Assembly (NCBI RefSeq): GCF_032678705.1
Contig: NZ_JAVTSS010000002.1
Location: forward strand, 1,364,001 to 1,428,000
Direction: 5' to 3'
From: Pedobacter frigiditerrae
GTDB lineage: Bacteria > Bacteroidota > Bacteroidia > Sphingobacteriales > Sphingobacteriaceae
Length of the DNA stretch: 64,000 nt
Below, piece after piece: positions 19,901-27,932 of this stretch. The notes beneath the pieces were generated by a model. That model had not been told where the DNA came from, did not search any database, and saw only the letters and a program-made list of their open reading frames with translations. A program made the translations under genes and the position numbers. How positions within the stretch are numbered: position 1 is the stretch's first letter; every line of letters begins with the position of its first letter.

Positions 19901-21163
19901 TTGCCTAAAACAAAATATTTTGGTATTGACAAAACGGGAGCGCCTGGCTTGGGATTTGTGTTTGGTAGTCAAGAAGATATTAGAGAAAGGGCCTTGATAA
20001 ATGGTTGGTTAACTACCGATGAATTACAAACGCAATTATACATCAATACGCTAAGAGAAGATTTTCAGTTAACAAGTACTTTAGAGCCTTTAAAAGATTT
20101 TAAGGTTACGTTAAGTGCCACCAAAAATAGAACATTGAACTATTCTACAAATTTTAGATACGATAATAGCATTAAAAACTTTAGAAATTTAAGCCCTACA
20201 ACAACAGGAGATTACAGTGTATCTATCATTACCCTTGGTACAGCATTTAAAGATAAAAATGGAAGCAAGGTGTCAAGTTTGTTTAATCAGTTCATGGCCA
20301 ATAGGCAAGTTGTCTCTAACCGATTAGGTAACGAAAATCCGAATTCCAATGGCAGCTCTGGCGGTTATGCAGATGGATATGATAAAAATTCACAAGATGT
20401 GATTATCTCATCTTTTATAGCGGCCTATACAGGTAAAAATGCAGGTACTTCAAGTTTAAATAGCTTACCCAAAATTCCTTTACCAAATTGGAGAATCGCT
20501 TATGGAGGTTTATCAAAAATTCCATTTGTTGCAGATAGATTTACAGAGTTAAGTTTAAGACATGGCTATCGTTCTATTTACAGTGTTAACGGTTTCAATA
20601 GTTTGCTAAAATATCAAGAAACAAATGGTTATGTAAGTACAAGAGATGTTACTCAGAATTTCTTGCCATTATATCAATTTGCTCAAGTAAGTATTTCAGA
20701 GCAATTTGCACCTTTAATAGGGATTGACACAAGATTGAAAAATAATTTAACAGCCAATTTTGAGATCAATAAAACCAGAATTATGGCATTGAGTTTATCA
20801 AATGCGCAATTGGCGCAACTATCTGAAAATAATTTGATTTTTGGTTTAGGCTATCGTACTACGAAATTCAGGTTCCCATTTGGTTTGTTCAGTCAGCTAA
20901 AGATGGATAATAATATGGATTTTAAACTTGATGTTTCTGTAAGGGATAATAAGACGGTTATTTATAGAGCAGATATAACAGAAGCTGAGGTTTCATCTGG
21001 AGCTAAAAATATAACACTTAGACCAAGTATTGATTATGTTTTAAATCAAAGGTTTAATGTTAAACTATTCTATGATTCTAATATTACCAAACCTTACACA
21101 TCTCAATCATTTAATACTTCATTTAGCAGTTTCGGATTTAGTTTACGTGTTACACTTAATTAG
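14000..21163 (+). CDS. sprA: SprA/Sov outer-membrane translocon of the type IX secretion system
   Basis: This is a very large (2387-residue) outer-membrane protein with a signal peptide ending near NAFSQ. SprA forms the 36-strand beta barrel through which T9SS cargo crosses the outer membrane. Recognisable features are the N-terminal NPFLTLPSNITREVTYDALNKRY-type region, the repeated IDIQPRGDAELTF and FAGTIPLIEGSDYTVDYQGGRVRI segments, GEYAQLIPGHP with GGASYLDDFEASR, and a barrel-type end FGFSLRVTLN. The start is TTG at 14000. Its presence implies that the cell uses T9SS for surface enzymes or gliding; no other T9SS component (PorV, GldKLMN) is in the window. It follows ruvA by 15 bases. Confidence 0.95.
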   Translation: MRNKLTLLVFLLFSFAGTNAFSQVTPARTGTDSLKNSFNPKEKSNLGLRNFANPFLTLPSNITREVTYDALNKRYIIVEKVGDKLYSVPQYLTIDQYLRLVNSEMKRQNWRDLSNAEVAEVRKTGIIPPVKINSRVFEKIFGGTTIDIQPRGDAELTFLGRINKNENPLFNERQRVQSNFDFNQRIQMDVIGNIGTKMKIKMNYNTEAQFDFENQIKLDYTGGKDDIIKKIEAGNVSLPLNSSLISGTQSLFGVKTQLQFGKLDVSAVFSQQKSQSKELQINNGAQQNEFRITGSDYEANKHYFLAKYFRDNYNRALANPPTILSGILVTKIEVWITNKTGNTQDSRDVLGFLDLGENAPYNTAQVTGGASVLPSAFTNPNFPTQSNNLLANLPADARNTNSNSVISYFAANGATDNFAKLTYARKLNEREYNFQPQLGYISLNNPLNADEVLAVSYRYTYNGVEYQVGEFSTDVAFDQATPKVLYTKLLKNETIKTNLPTWDLMMKNIYAIGGYQISPQNFKLDIFRIDDKTGIEMPLIREGSRTSLKQYISLTNLDQLNQQKEKKPDGIFDFEAENKPFTLSQLAQQNTSQSNFPGSSGSGVGPLINNTNNGYVTIDPLNGRIIFPLLEPFGTDLAAKFSLPGEQVLADKYTFPQLYDSTKVVAQQLFSNKDLYIIKGNYQSEISSEFSLNSINVTEGSVKVFAGTIPLIEGSDYTVDYQGGRVRIINTAVLISGQPIRITTENNELFGLQQKSLFGTRFDYHVNNKLTFGGTLMHLSEKPLTQKVNYREEPISNTIWGLDMNYSSPSRLLTKLVDKIPFISTKAPSSISFSGEYAQLIPGHPSAINSGGEKGGASYLDDFEASRSIIDLKSSVPWQISSTPQFFSESQLVDNLAYGYNRAKLAFYNIDPTFYTTGSSDLPASLKNNRTELSNHYVREIIEQEVFPFKETSTGQSIRLPTLDLAYYPMLRGPYNYTPTGFAANGFLSNPKARWGGISRRIDVNDFEANNIEYIELWVMDPFMYKPASQGGDLYFNIGNISEDLLKDGRKALENGLPANEDATKYDETNWGRVSKLQPVVQAFDNEPAARKAQDVGLDGLSNANEKVKFAAQIAQIKAQLNPDAASALDNDPSSDDYGYFRGSNLDNINAGVLRRYQNYNGPEGNSKTSQQSRDELGIENSASTSLPDGEDINRDNNMTQSDEYFQYKISMRPGDLEVGQNFVTDKVVSQVKLANGQTQNATWYQIRIPLAQYQQKVGGIQDFKSIRFIRMFMTNFADTAILRFAKVQLVRGEWRQYNAKNQAINVIADPSLLPAPPDGSTIEVATVNIEENGKRSPIPYVIPPGIERERDFSNYRGDTRQNEQSLAVIIKDLKDGYGRAAFKTAINDFRSYKRLEMYIHLETVGEVSIADNDLSAFLRIGTDNQDNYYEYNQPLKVTQPGTSDPYAIWPDQNKMDIQLELFQKAKTARNNARTTGGLPWPINVPFTYSDGRNTIIVKGQPDMSKVRVYMLGLKNPLRNLASPAGDDGLPKSAQVWFNELRLTEFDERGGWAATARMNAKLADFADLNISGSKSTIGFGSLEKKVSERNRTDNEFFDVSSSIELGKFLPQKTGIKIPMYISYSKQILTPQFDPRTPDIELKNALNASSRAQKDSILNFAQDYTTRSSINFTNVRKERAANDTKNHLWDIENFNVTYAQTKFAHRDFINETSIQHTYKASLGYNYAGSPRSYQPFEKIIKSNTLKLLKDFNFTLMPKSINFRVDVDRFYAENTLRNNDPNNYIPINTTFNKNFLVSRIYGIAWDLTNSLSLDFDATNYSIIDEPEGRINGLKRDTLWQNLKTLGRTTDYSHNLNIRYTLPINKIPGLDWVTVATTYGTNFNWQTEPLSTLRDPNINLGNTIQNSRTIQVNPTLNLVSLYNKFGFIKRSANSADTVKKFSDVLIGLLTSVRNVNVAFTQTKGTFMPGYLPKTKYFGIDKTGAPGLGFVFGSQEDIRERALINGWLTTDELQTQLYINTLREDFQLTSTLEPLKDFKVTLSATKNRTLNYSTNFRYDNSIKNFRNLSPTTTGDYSVSIITLGTAFKDKNGSKVSSLFNQFMANRQVVSNRLGNENPNSNGSSGGYADGYDKNSQDVIISSFIAAYTGKNAGTSSLNSLPKIPLPNWRIAYGGLSKIPFVADRFTELSLRHGYRSIYSVNGFNSLLKYQETNGYVSTRDVTQNFLPLYQFAQVSISEQFAPLIGIDTRLKNNLTANFEINKTRIMALSLSNAQLAQLSENNLIFGLGYRTTKFRFPFGLFSQLKMDNNMDFKLDVSVRDNKTVIYRADITEAEVSSGAKNITLRPSIDYVLNQRFNVKLFYDSNITKPYTSQSFNTSFSSFGFSLRVTLN

Positions 21164-21260
21164 TAATTGTTATAAATGGGTATATTAACTACCTTTGGGG
21201 CAAGTTAGTTTTGCTAGCCTACTTAATAAACCAAAAAACATAAAATTTAAAATAAATACA

Positions 21261-21641
21261 ATGAATTTTCCATCAGAATTAAAATACACAAAGGATCACG
21301 AATGGGTTAGCATTTCTGGCAACGAAGCAACAATTGGTATTACTGATTTTGCACAACGTGAATTAGGTGATATTGTTTATGTTGATATCAACTCAGTAGG
21401 TACTGAAGTAAGTAAAGAAGAAGTTTTTGGAACTATTGAAGCGGTAAAAACTGTATCTGACTTGTATATGCCTGTTACTGGAACTATTTTAGCAATTAAT
21501 GATGAGTTAAATAATGGTCCTGAGTTGGTTAACTCTGATCCTTATGGAAATGGCTGGATCATTAAAATTACTATTTCTGACGATAGCGAGCTTGAAGGCT
21601 TACTAAGTGCAGATGATTATAAAGCTTTAGTAGGAGCATAG
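21261..21641 (+). CDS. gcvH: glycine cleavage system H protein
   Basis: GcvH (126 residues from ATG at 21261) carries the lipoyl arm that shuttles aminomethyl groups in glycine cleavage, and can also take part in lipoate transfer. The lipoylation site is Lys63 in GTIEAVKTVSDLY, matching the ESVKxxSDxY pattern. The N-terminal ELKYTKDHEWV and C-terminal PYGNGWIIKI are diagnostic. An in-frame extension back to a TTG at 21195 exists, but its sequence is unlike the family, so ATG was chosen. It ends one base before the VanZ-like gene. Confidence 0.96.
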   Translation: MNFPSELKYTKDHEWVSISGNEATIGITDFAQRELGDIVYVDINSVGTEVSKEEVFGTIEAVKTVSDLYMPVTGTILAINDELNNGPELVNSDPYGNGWIIKITISDDSELEGLLSADDYKALVGA

Positions 21642-22040
21642 TTGAAAAAGAATTACAAGGTATTAAGGTATCAGATATGGTCTATTGTTTGGACCATCGT
21701 TATTTTAATACTTTGTAATATGAAACCCCCAAAAAGCCAGGGATTCTTTTTTGAGGGATTTGATAAAATGACCCATTTAGGGTTCTTCTATATTTTAACA
21801 ATATTGTTATTCTATGGAAAAATAAAGTACCAACATAATTTTAGCTTTCGCTCCCTCACGATTTTTAAAGTAATTTTAATAAATGCAATAATTGGTGGGG
21901 GAATAGAGTTGTTGCAATGGAAAGTATTCACCTATAGATCTGCAGAATGGTGGGATTTTGGTTGTGATATGCTAGGCGCTTTTATGGGCGTCTTCAGTTA
22001 TATATTACTACATTTATCTAATTACAATGAAAAGGTTTAG
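21642..22040 (+). CDS. VanZ-like small membrane protein
   Basis: The protein is 132 residues with about four membrane helices (IWSIVWTIVILILC; FDKMTHLGFFYILTILLFYG; LTIFKVILINAIIGGGIELLQ; WDFGCDMLGAFMGVFSYILL). KMTHLGFFY, GGGIELLQ and EWWDFGCDMLGA resemble the VanZ-like family, in which the DxxxHxxxY and E/D-rich motifs are conserved. VanZ gives low teicoplanin resistance in enterococci; in this phylum such proteins are common and uncharacterised. The start is TTG immediately after the gcvH stop. The 3' end overlaps a small lipoprotein gene by 14 bases. Confidence 0.8.
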   Translation: MKKNYKVLRYQIWSIVWTIVILILCNMKPPKSQGFFFEGFDKMTHLGFFYILTILLFYGKIKYQHNFSFRSLTIFKVILINAIIGGGIELLQWKVFTYRSAEWWDFGCDMLGAFMGVFSYILLHLSNYNEKV

Positions 22041-22149
22041 TGGTTTATTAATTTTATTACTTGCTGTTTGTTTAAGTTCTTGCAGCTTATTCAAACCATC
22101 TTGCAACTGCCCAAAAATGCCGAGAAACCATTACAAGGCTCAATATTAA
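22027..22149 (+). CDS. 40-residue putative lipoprotein with a CNCPKM motif
   Basis: The ATG at 22027 overlaps the end of the VanZ-like gene. The product is MKRFSGLLILLLAVCLSSC followed by SLFKPSCNCPKMPRNHYKAQY. The N-terminus is basic, then hydrophobic, and ends in a good lipobox (CLSSC, Cys19), so the mature product would be about 22 residues with two further Cys in a C-x-C-P pattern. The overlap suggests translational coupling to vanZ. I recall similar very short Cys-Pro lipoproteins in related bacteria, but no function. Confidence 0.65.
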   Translation: MKRFSGLLILLLAVCLSSCSLFKPSCNCPKMPRNHYKAQY

Positions 22150-22305
22150 CCCCTCAACTCTTTAAAATTACCCCCTTATTATTTGCAACTGTAACGATAA
22201 AGTTAGTTGTATTTAAATTGTTACCCTCTTTTTAACACACATTAACAAACTTTTCTGGCTATCCATAGTCTGATAGGTAACTTTACAAAATATTATAAAA
22301 CCGAA

Positions 22306-25086
22306 ATGAAGAATTTTTTACAAAGAACAATAATTGCTGCCCTACTATTTATTAGCTATACGGCGGCTGCCCAAAACACTGGGTCGGCAACTGGTAAGGT
22401 ATTAAATGGTAAGGATAAATCTCCAGTTGATTACGCTTCCGTAGCAGTTAAACGCCTAAGCGATTCAGTTACAGTTGGAGGAACTAATACTACACAAACA
22501 GGAACTTTTACCGTTAGCGGATTAGCTCCAGGTAAATATAAATTATATGTAGTTTACATAGGTTTAAAATCTATTAACCAAGAATTTGAGATAACTGCAG
22601 CTGCACCTTCAAAAAACTTTGGCAACTTAACAATGGAAGATACTGGTGTAACCTTAAAAGGTGTTACCATTCAAGGTGAAATTCCTCCTGTTGTAGTTAA
22701 AAAAGACACTTTGGAATTTGATGCTAAAACTATTAAAGTAAAGGAAAATGCAGTAGTAGAAGACTTATTGAAAAAAGTACCCGGTGTTGAGGTTTCTAAA
22801 GATGGTACGGTAACTACTCAAGGCGAAACCATTAAACGTGTTAAAGTAGATGGTAAAGATTTTATGGGTAGCGACCCGTTATTAGCTACAAGAAATTTAC
22901 CTGCAGATATGGTTGATAAGATTCAAATTATTGATGACATGTCAGATCAAGCTAAATTTTCTGGTGTAGACGATGGAAATCGTGAGAAAATCATCAATAT
23001 TACCACAAAAAACGGTGTTAAAAACAAAGGTTTCGTAGGTAATAACACAGTAGGTTATGGAACTGACGATAGATATGATGTGAATTTAAGTGTTACAAGA
23101 TTTGATGAAAATCAACGTATTACTTTATTAGGTCAATTTAATAATGTAAATAAACAAAACTTTGGTGGCGGTGTCGGCGGCGGCGGCGGCGGCCGAGGAA
23201 TGCAGTTTTCTACTGGTGGTGGCCAACAATCTGGAATCACCACAACTAATGCTGGAGGTATAGACTTTGCAGATACTTATAAAAATGGCACTCAAGTTAA
23301 TGGAAGCTATTTCTTTAACAAAACATCTTTATTTAATACGAATAATACATTCTCTCAAACGTTCTTAGGAAGTAATACAAATACAAATAGAAGTGATTTA
23401 AATAGTACAACAGAACGTTTAAATCATAGATTGAATTTTACTATTGATACAAAAATCGATTCTAGTACTTCTATCAGACTTCAACCTAGCTTCTCCTATT
23501 CGGATAACGAAGGCAATAGCGTGCAAAATTACAATAGAATGTCAATAAGGGGTAATGCGGTAGGAAAGCAAACATTGAATACTAACTCAAAATCTCCGTC
23601 TTTTAGTAATAGTATGTTAATAAGGAAAAAATTTGTACGTAGAGGACGTACTTTGTCTTTAAATGTAAATACAAGTTATAATAGTGCTGATGCTGATAAT
23701 TACAACTTGAATCCAGAGATTTTGACTTCTCCAACAAACGTTGTGTCTGATCAATCACTTAATCAACTTATTGACAATGATACAAAAGCATTTAATAGTA
23801 CAGCAAGATTAGTTTATACTGAGCCTCTTAGTAAGACCTTAAGCTTAGAACTTAACTATCAAAATGGTTTTGCTTATGATAATAAAGAGAGGTATACTTA
23901 TGACTTTAATTCTATTACGCAACAATATGATGTTGTAGATTTGGATTACAGCAATAAATTTGAAAATAAAACTTTAACTAATGGTGTTGGTTTTAGCTTC
24001 AATAAGAATGAGAAAAAGTACAACTGGAACATTGGGTTGGGATTACAGCAAACTCATCGTGAAAATGAAAATTTAACTAAATCTACTTCATTTACCCAAA
24101 ATTTTGTTAATCTAACGCCTTCAGCTACTTTTAGATATAACTTCAGTACTACTAAACGTTTAAACATTAGATATGACGGTAGAACAAATCAGCCAACTAT
24201 AGATCAAATACAACCTATAGCAGATAATAGCAATACAGTAAGTGTGCCTATTGGTAATCCCAATTTAAAACCTTCATTCTCTAACACGTTAAGAGTTTTC
24301 TACAATAATTTTGATTTTAAAAGCTACCGTACCTTATTCATTGGTGCATTTTTAACACAAACATTTAATGCATTTGGTAACGATCAAAGTTTGATTCTTA
24401 CTGGTGATAACGCTGGGAAAATTGCTAATGGTTACGCTAACGTGGATGGTAATTTTAACGCTAATTTATTCGGTAATGTTGGTTTGCCACTTATAAAGGG
24501 GAATAAATTGACCTTACAAATCAATGCAAGTAGTAGTTATGCAAAAAGCACAAACATAAGTGAAGGTAAAGAAAACATAACCAAAGAACTTAGTGCAAGT
24601 AATGGCTATAAATTAGTGTCTAATCTAGATAAGTTAGATTTAATCGCAGGAATTACTGGAACTGTAACTAGAGCTACTTATACCATTGGTAACAATACAA
24701 GGTTTTATAAACTTGCACCAAATATAGATATCAGTTATTTGTTCCCAGGTAATATTCGTTTACAAACTGATGTTACTTATAATAGACAAACAGGTGGTGG
24801 TGCAGGATATGATACCGACTTTACAACAGTAAACGGTTATATAAGCCGTCAGTTTTTTAATAACAGAGGAACATTTAAATTATCAGTAAATGATATGTTT
24901 AATCAAAACACAGGTATAACACGTTCAACTGGAGGTAACTCTATAACAGATCAAAACTTCAACGTGTTGAAACGTTATTATATGTTCTCATTTACTTTCT
25001 CATTAAGCAAAATTGCTGGTGTTAGTACAGGTGGACAAGGCGGCCAAAGACAAGGAATGGGTGGTATGAGAATGGGCGGAATGTAA
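22306..25086 (+). CDS. outer-membrane beta-barrel protein with CarboxypepD_reg-like and plug domains
   Basis: This 926-residue protein has a signal peptide ending near YTAAAQ. A carboxypeptidase-regulatory-like domain (about 25-110, GSATGKVLNGKDKSPVDYAS) is followed by a short plug-like region (about 120-235; VEDLLKKVPGVEVSKDGTVT, IQIIDDMSDQAKF). A large barrel of the outer-membrane beta-barrel family 3 type follows. No SusD partner is adjacent, so it belongs to the stand-alone receptor-like barrels; its ligand is unknown. Unusual points are a Gly tract near residue 290 encoded by GGC repeats and a C-terminal Gly/Met/Gln-rich tail (GQGGQRQGMGGMRMGGM). It has its own terminator and lies just before feoAB, so a metal-related role is possible but unproven. 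Confidence 0.85.
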   Translation: MKNFLQRTIIAALLFISYTAAAQNTGSATGKVLNGKDKSPVDYASVAVKRLSDSVTVGGTNTTQTGTFTVSGLAPGKYKLYVVYIGLKSINQEFEITAAAPSKNFGNLTMEDTGVTLKGVTIQGEIPPVVVKKDTLEFDAKTIKVKENAVVEDLLKKVPGVEVSKDGTVTTQGETIKRVKVDGKDFMGSDPLLATRNLPADMVDKIQIIDDMSDQAKFSGVDDGNREKIINITTKNGVKNKGFVGNNTVGYGTDDRYDVNLSVTRFDENQRITLLGQFNNVNKQNFGGGVGGGGGGRGMQFSTGGGQQSGITTTNAGGIDFADTYKNGTQVNGSYFFNKTSLFNTNNTFSQTFLGSNTNTNRSDLNSTTERLNHRLNFTIDTKIDSSTSIRLQPSFSYSDNEGNSVQNYNRMSIRGNAVGKQTLNTNSKSPSFSNSMLIRKKFVRRGRTLSLNVNTSYNSADADNYNLNPEILTSPTNVVSDQSLNQLIDNDTKAFNSTARLVYTEPLSKTLSLELNYQNGFAYDNKERYTYDFNSITQQYDVVDLDYSNKFENKTLTNGVGFSFNKNEKKYNWNIGLGLQQTHRENENLTKSTSFTQNFVNLTPSATFRYNFSTTKRLNIRYDGRTNQPTIDQIQPIADNSNTVSVPIGNPNLKPSFSNTLRVFYNNFDFKSYRTLFIGAFLTQTFNAFGNDQSLILTGDNAGKIANGYANVDGNFNANLFGNVGLPLIKGNKLTLQINASSSYAKSTNISEGKENITKELSASNGYKLVSNLDKLDLIAGITGTVTRATYTIGNNTRFYKLAPNIDISYLFPGNIRLQTDVTYNRQTGGGAGYDTDFTTVNGYISRQFFNNRGTFKLSVNDMFNQNTGITRSTGGNSITDQNFNVLKRYYMFSFTFSLSKIAGVSTGGQGGQRQGMGGMRMGGM

Positions 25087-25104
25087 GCCAATTACATTTT
25101 TCAT

Positions 25105-25142
25105 AAAAAGGGGTGCGATCTAATTGATTGCACCCCTTTTTT
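25105..25142 (+). terminator. Rho-independent terminator after the barrel protein gene
   Basis: AAAAAGGGGTGC and GCACCCCTTTTTT form a GC-rich stem extended by ATC/GAT pairs and followed by T residues, 19 bases after the stop codon. The A-run on the other arm makes it bidirectional in form. Confidence 0.9.
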
Positions 25143-25212
25143 ATTTAAACATTAGCCGTGTCCTTATTTGTATTTAATATAAATAAAGGGTAAATTGCGC
25201 CATATTTAAAGT

Positions 25213-25428
25213 ATGAAACTTTCGCAGTTAAACCCAGGAGAACAAGGTACAATCGTAGCATTTACAGATTTAGAAATGTCTGTGAAGTTAATGGAAATGG
25301 GTTGCCTTCCGGGCGAAGTTGTAGAAGTAGAACGCTTTGCCCCACTTGGCGATCCAATAGCTATCCGCGTTGCGGGATATCAACTTTGTTTACGCAAAAG
25401 CGAAGCATCGGTAATTATAATTCAATAG
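25213..25428 (+). CDS. feoA: FeoA ferrous iron transport accessory protein
   Basis: This 71-residue SH3-like protein is encoded 5 bases before feoB. FeoA family signs are LSQLNPGEQGTIVAF, the core LMEMGCLPGEVVEVE and the C-terminal IAIRVAGYQLCLRKSEA. It is thought to bind FeoB and modulate Fe(II) uptake. The length is standard. The feoAB pair follows the terminator of the preceding gene and therefore has its own promoter, but no Fur box was identified by eye. Confidence 0.95.
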   Translation: MKLSQLNPGEQGTIVAFTDLEMSVKLMEMGCLPGEVVEVERFAPLGDPIAIRVAGYQLCLRKSEASVIIIQ

Positions 25429-25432
25429 TACA

Positions 25433-27544
25433 TTGGCAGATATTAAAGTTGCATTAGTTGGTAATCCAAATACCGGAAAATCTACCCTCTTTAATCTGTT
25501 AACTGGGTTAAACCAAAAAATTGGAAATTTTCCTGGAATAACCGTAGATAAAAAAGTAGGCTATTGCAAACTTAGCTCAACCCAAAATGCTGAGATTATT
25601 GATTTGCCGGGAACGTATAGCTTATATCCAAAAAGTAAAGACGAAAGTATTGTATTTCAGGTTTTAGCTGATAAAAATAACTCAAGCTACCCAGATGTTA
25701 TTGTAATGGTGGTAGATGCGACAAATCTTCGTCGTAATCTTTTATTATGCTCACAAGTTGCAGATTTGGGTTTGCCTATGTTGCTGGTGCTAAATATGAC
25801 CGACCTAGCAAGAAAGGAAGGCATACACGTTAACGTTAACAAACTTTCAGAGCGTTTGGGCATACAGGTTGTTGCCATGTCTGCGAGAAAAAACGACGGT
25901 CTTGATGTATTAAAAAAAGCAATTTCTCATACTACAGCAATAAGCACACAAATTAATGGAGTAGATGTAAAACCATTTGCCCCAGAAGCTATTGCGGAAG
26001 TAAAGGAAAAAATAAAAACTGAGAATGACTACTATGCTTTACAGGTTCTACACCAACATGAGCATTTGGCATTTTTTACCGAAACTGAACAAGATGAGAT
26101 TGAAGCAATTGAAAAAGCACATCAATTTGAGTCAGCTAAACTACAAGGAGCAGAAACAGTTGCTAGGTATAGATACTTAAGCACAGTTTTAACAGATATT
26201 GTTTTTGATACTGGGGCAGAAAAGAAATTTAAAATAACCGATAAACTTGATTCTATTTTAACTCATAAAGTTTGGGGTTTTGCCATATTTATTTTAATTC
26301 TTTTCGTCATTTTTAACGCTATCTTTTCATGGGCAACCTATCCTATGGATTGGATTGAAGCCTCATTTGGATGGATTACGGAATTTGGCCATCAACATTT
26401 ACCAACAGGTTTATTGACTAGTTTATTATTAGATGGAGTGGTGGCTGGCTTAGGTGGTATTGTTATATTTGTGCCTCAAATTGCTATTTTGTTTGCATTT
26501 ATTTCTATCCTAGAAGATACTGGCTATATGTCTAGGGTTACTTTTATGATGGATAAAATGATGAGTAAGGTTGGCTTGAGTGGCAAATCTGTAGTACCTA
26601 TGATTGGTGGTTTAGCCTGTGCCGTTCCTTCTATCATGGCAGCCAGAAATATAGAAAGCTGGAAGGATAGGATGATTACAATTATGGTTACACCATTAGT
26701 AAGTTGTTCGGCAAGGTTACCAGTTTACATTTTAATCATTTCTATCATTATCCCTTCAGAAACCGTTTTTGGAATAATAAATAAACAGGCATTGGCTCTA
26801 ATGGCGATGTACTTAGTTGGAATTGCGGCGGCAGTAATAGTTGCTTGGGTGATGAAATTTATCATCAAAGCTAAAGAGAAATCTTATTTCATCATGGAAT
26901 TGCCAGTATATCGCATGCCAAGATGGAAAAATGTGTTCCTTACTGTTTATGAAAAATCAAAAACTTTTGTGTTTGAAGCAGGTAAGGTAATCATTGCAAT
27001 TTCTATCGTGTTATGGGTAATGGCATCTTTTGGGCCTGGAGACCGTTTTGATAACATAGATAAAAAATATGCATCAGCCTTGGCTGATACCACAAAAAAC
27101 ACTGACCATATTAATGTGCTAATTAATAGCGAAAAACTAGAAAATTCTTACGTAGGTATTCTTGGTCATTGGATAGAACCAGCAATTAGACCATTGGGTT
27201 ACGATTGGAAAATAGGTATTGCCTTAATAACGTCATTTGCCGCAAGAGAAGCTTTTGTAGGTACTATGGCAACAATCTACAGTGTAGATGGGGGTGATGA
27301 GGATACCACAACAATTCGCGAACGCATGCTAGCTTCAATAAATAGCAAAACTGGGTTACCTGTTTATACTTTTGCTACAGGTATTTCAATCATGTTCTTT
27401 TATGCTTTTGCCATGCAATGTATGAGTACGGTTGCGGTTGTTTATAGAGAAACCAAATCATGGAAATGGCCAGTTATTCAATTGGTTTACATGACAGCAA
27501 TGGCTTACGTGGCGGCACTGATTGCCTATCAATTCTTAAAATAG
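25433..27544 (+). CDS. feoB: Fe(II) transporter FeoB
   Basis: FeoB (703 residues) is a polytopic permease with an N-terminal G-protein domain that drives ferrous iron uptake across the inner membrane. GTPase motifs are G1 GNPNTGKST (10-18), G2 near FPGITVD, G3 DLPGTYSL and G4 NMTD. The permease half has about ten helices, with Gate motifs around GYMSRVTFMMDK, GLACAVPSIMAARN and PLVSCSARLPVY, all typical. The start is TTG at 25433, 4 bases after the feoA stop, so the two are translationally close. Confidence 0.96.
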   Translation: MADIKVALVGNPNTGKSTLFNLLTGLNQKIGNFPGITVDKKVGYCKLSSTQNAEIIDLPGTYSLYPKSKDESIVFQVLADKNNSSYPDVIVMVVDATNLRRNLLLCSQVADLGLPMLLVLNMTDLARKEGIHVNVNKLSERLGIQVVAMSARKNDGLDVLKKAISHTTAISTQINGVDVKPFAPEAIAEVKEKIKTENDYYALQVLHQHEHLAFFTETEQDEIEAIEKAHQFESAKLQGAETVARYRYLSTVLTDIVFDTGAEKKFKITDKLDSILTHKVWGFAIFILILFVIFNAIFSWATYPMDWIEASFGWITEFGHQHLPTGLLTSLLLDGVVAGLGGIVIFVPQIAILFAFISILEDTGYMSRVTFMMDKMMSKVGLSGKSVVPMIGGLACAVPSIMAARNIESWKDRMITIMVTPLVSCSARLPVYILIISIIIPSETVFGIINKQALALMAMYLVGIAAAVIVAWVMKFIIKAKEKSYFIMELPVYRMPRWKNVFLTVYEKSKTFVFEAGKVIIAISIVLWVMASFGPGDRFDNIDKKYASALADTTKNTDHINVLINSEKLENSYVGILGHWIEPAIRPLGYDWKIGIALITSFAAREAFVGTMATIYSVDGGDEDTTTIRERMLASINSKTGLPVYTFATGISIMFFYAFAMQCMSTVAVVYRETKSWKWPVIQLVYMTAMAYVAALIAYQFLK

Positions 27545-27603
27545 TTTTCTATCATACCTTCAAGCAATTTGCCAACTGATAATTGGGAACTGCTCACTGA
27601 TTT

Positions 27604-27712
27604 GGGCGTGCCCCAAGCTACGCAAGGGTCAGGCTTTTCGCTTCAATCTTTTTTGCCAGGCTGCGCCTTTAAGGCAAAAAAGTATTTCCGCTACTATCCT
27701 TCACGCTTACAA
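27604..27712. repeat. dispersed GGGCGTGCCCC...CTTCACGC repeat element
   Basis: It starts GGGCGTGCCCC and ends CCGCTACTATCCTTCACGC. Inside, CTTTTTTGCC (27648-27657) and GGCAAAAAAG (27673-27682) form a 10-bp stem. I recognise this layout from memory as a common extragenic element in Bacteroidota genomes. A decayed relative may lie near 51215-51290. Confidence 0.55.
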
Positions 27713-27826
27713 ACTGCAATTCCCCTCAACTCAATTATTACAAAACGCATCATTTTATTATAGGTATTTGCATTGTGCGTCATACCCAACTCGATTGGGT
27801 ATCCTAATGCAATAATGCATAAAACC

Positions 27827-27849
27827 TAATCTGCGAATCTGCGGCTAAA
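27827..27849 (+). repeat. 23-bp repeat, single arm (AATCTGCGAATCTGCGG)
   Basis: This 23-base segment is identical to 59913-59935, where it forms one arm of a long hairpin. Only one arm is present here. Confidence 0.6.
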
Positions 27850-27932
27850 TAAACTACAAAACGCAATCAAATGACAATCTATTTTTGAATTTTGTTTATT
27901 TTTAAAAATTGCATTCAATTCTCTTAAAATAA

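Larger units (their letters stand above)
27545..27932. other. repeat-filled intergenic region after feoB
   Basis: This 388-base gap holds no credible gene. A 64-codon open frame at 27569-27763 runs through a dispersed repeat and has no protein-like character. Two repeat elements and one hairpin (27782-27802, ATACCCAA/TTGGGTAT with a 5-base loop) account for most of it. Confidence 0.6.

Noticed and set aside
21195..21260. Longer gcvH start at TTG 21195
   Set aside because: The extra 22 residues have no similarity to the GcvH family start; MNFPSELKYT at 21261 is the natural N-terminus.
23165..23195. GGC repeats as a sign of horizontally acquired GC-rich DNA
   Set aside because: The tract encodes glycines inside an otherwise normal AT-rich gene, so local repeat expansion explains it better.
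27569..27763. 64-codon open frame after feoB
   Set aside because: It lies in a dispersed repeat element and its translation has no protein-like pattern.
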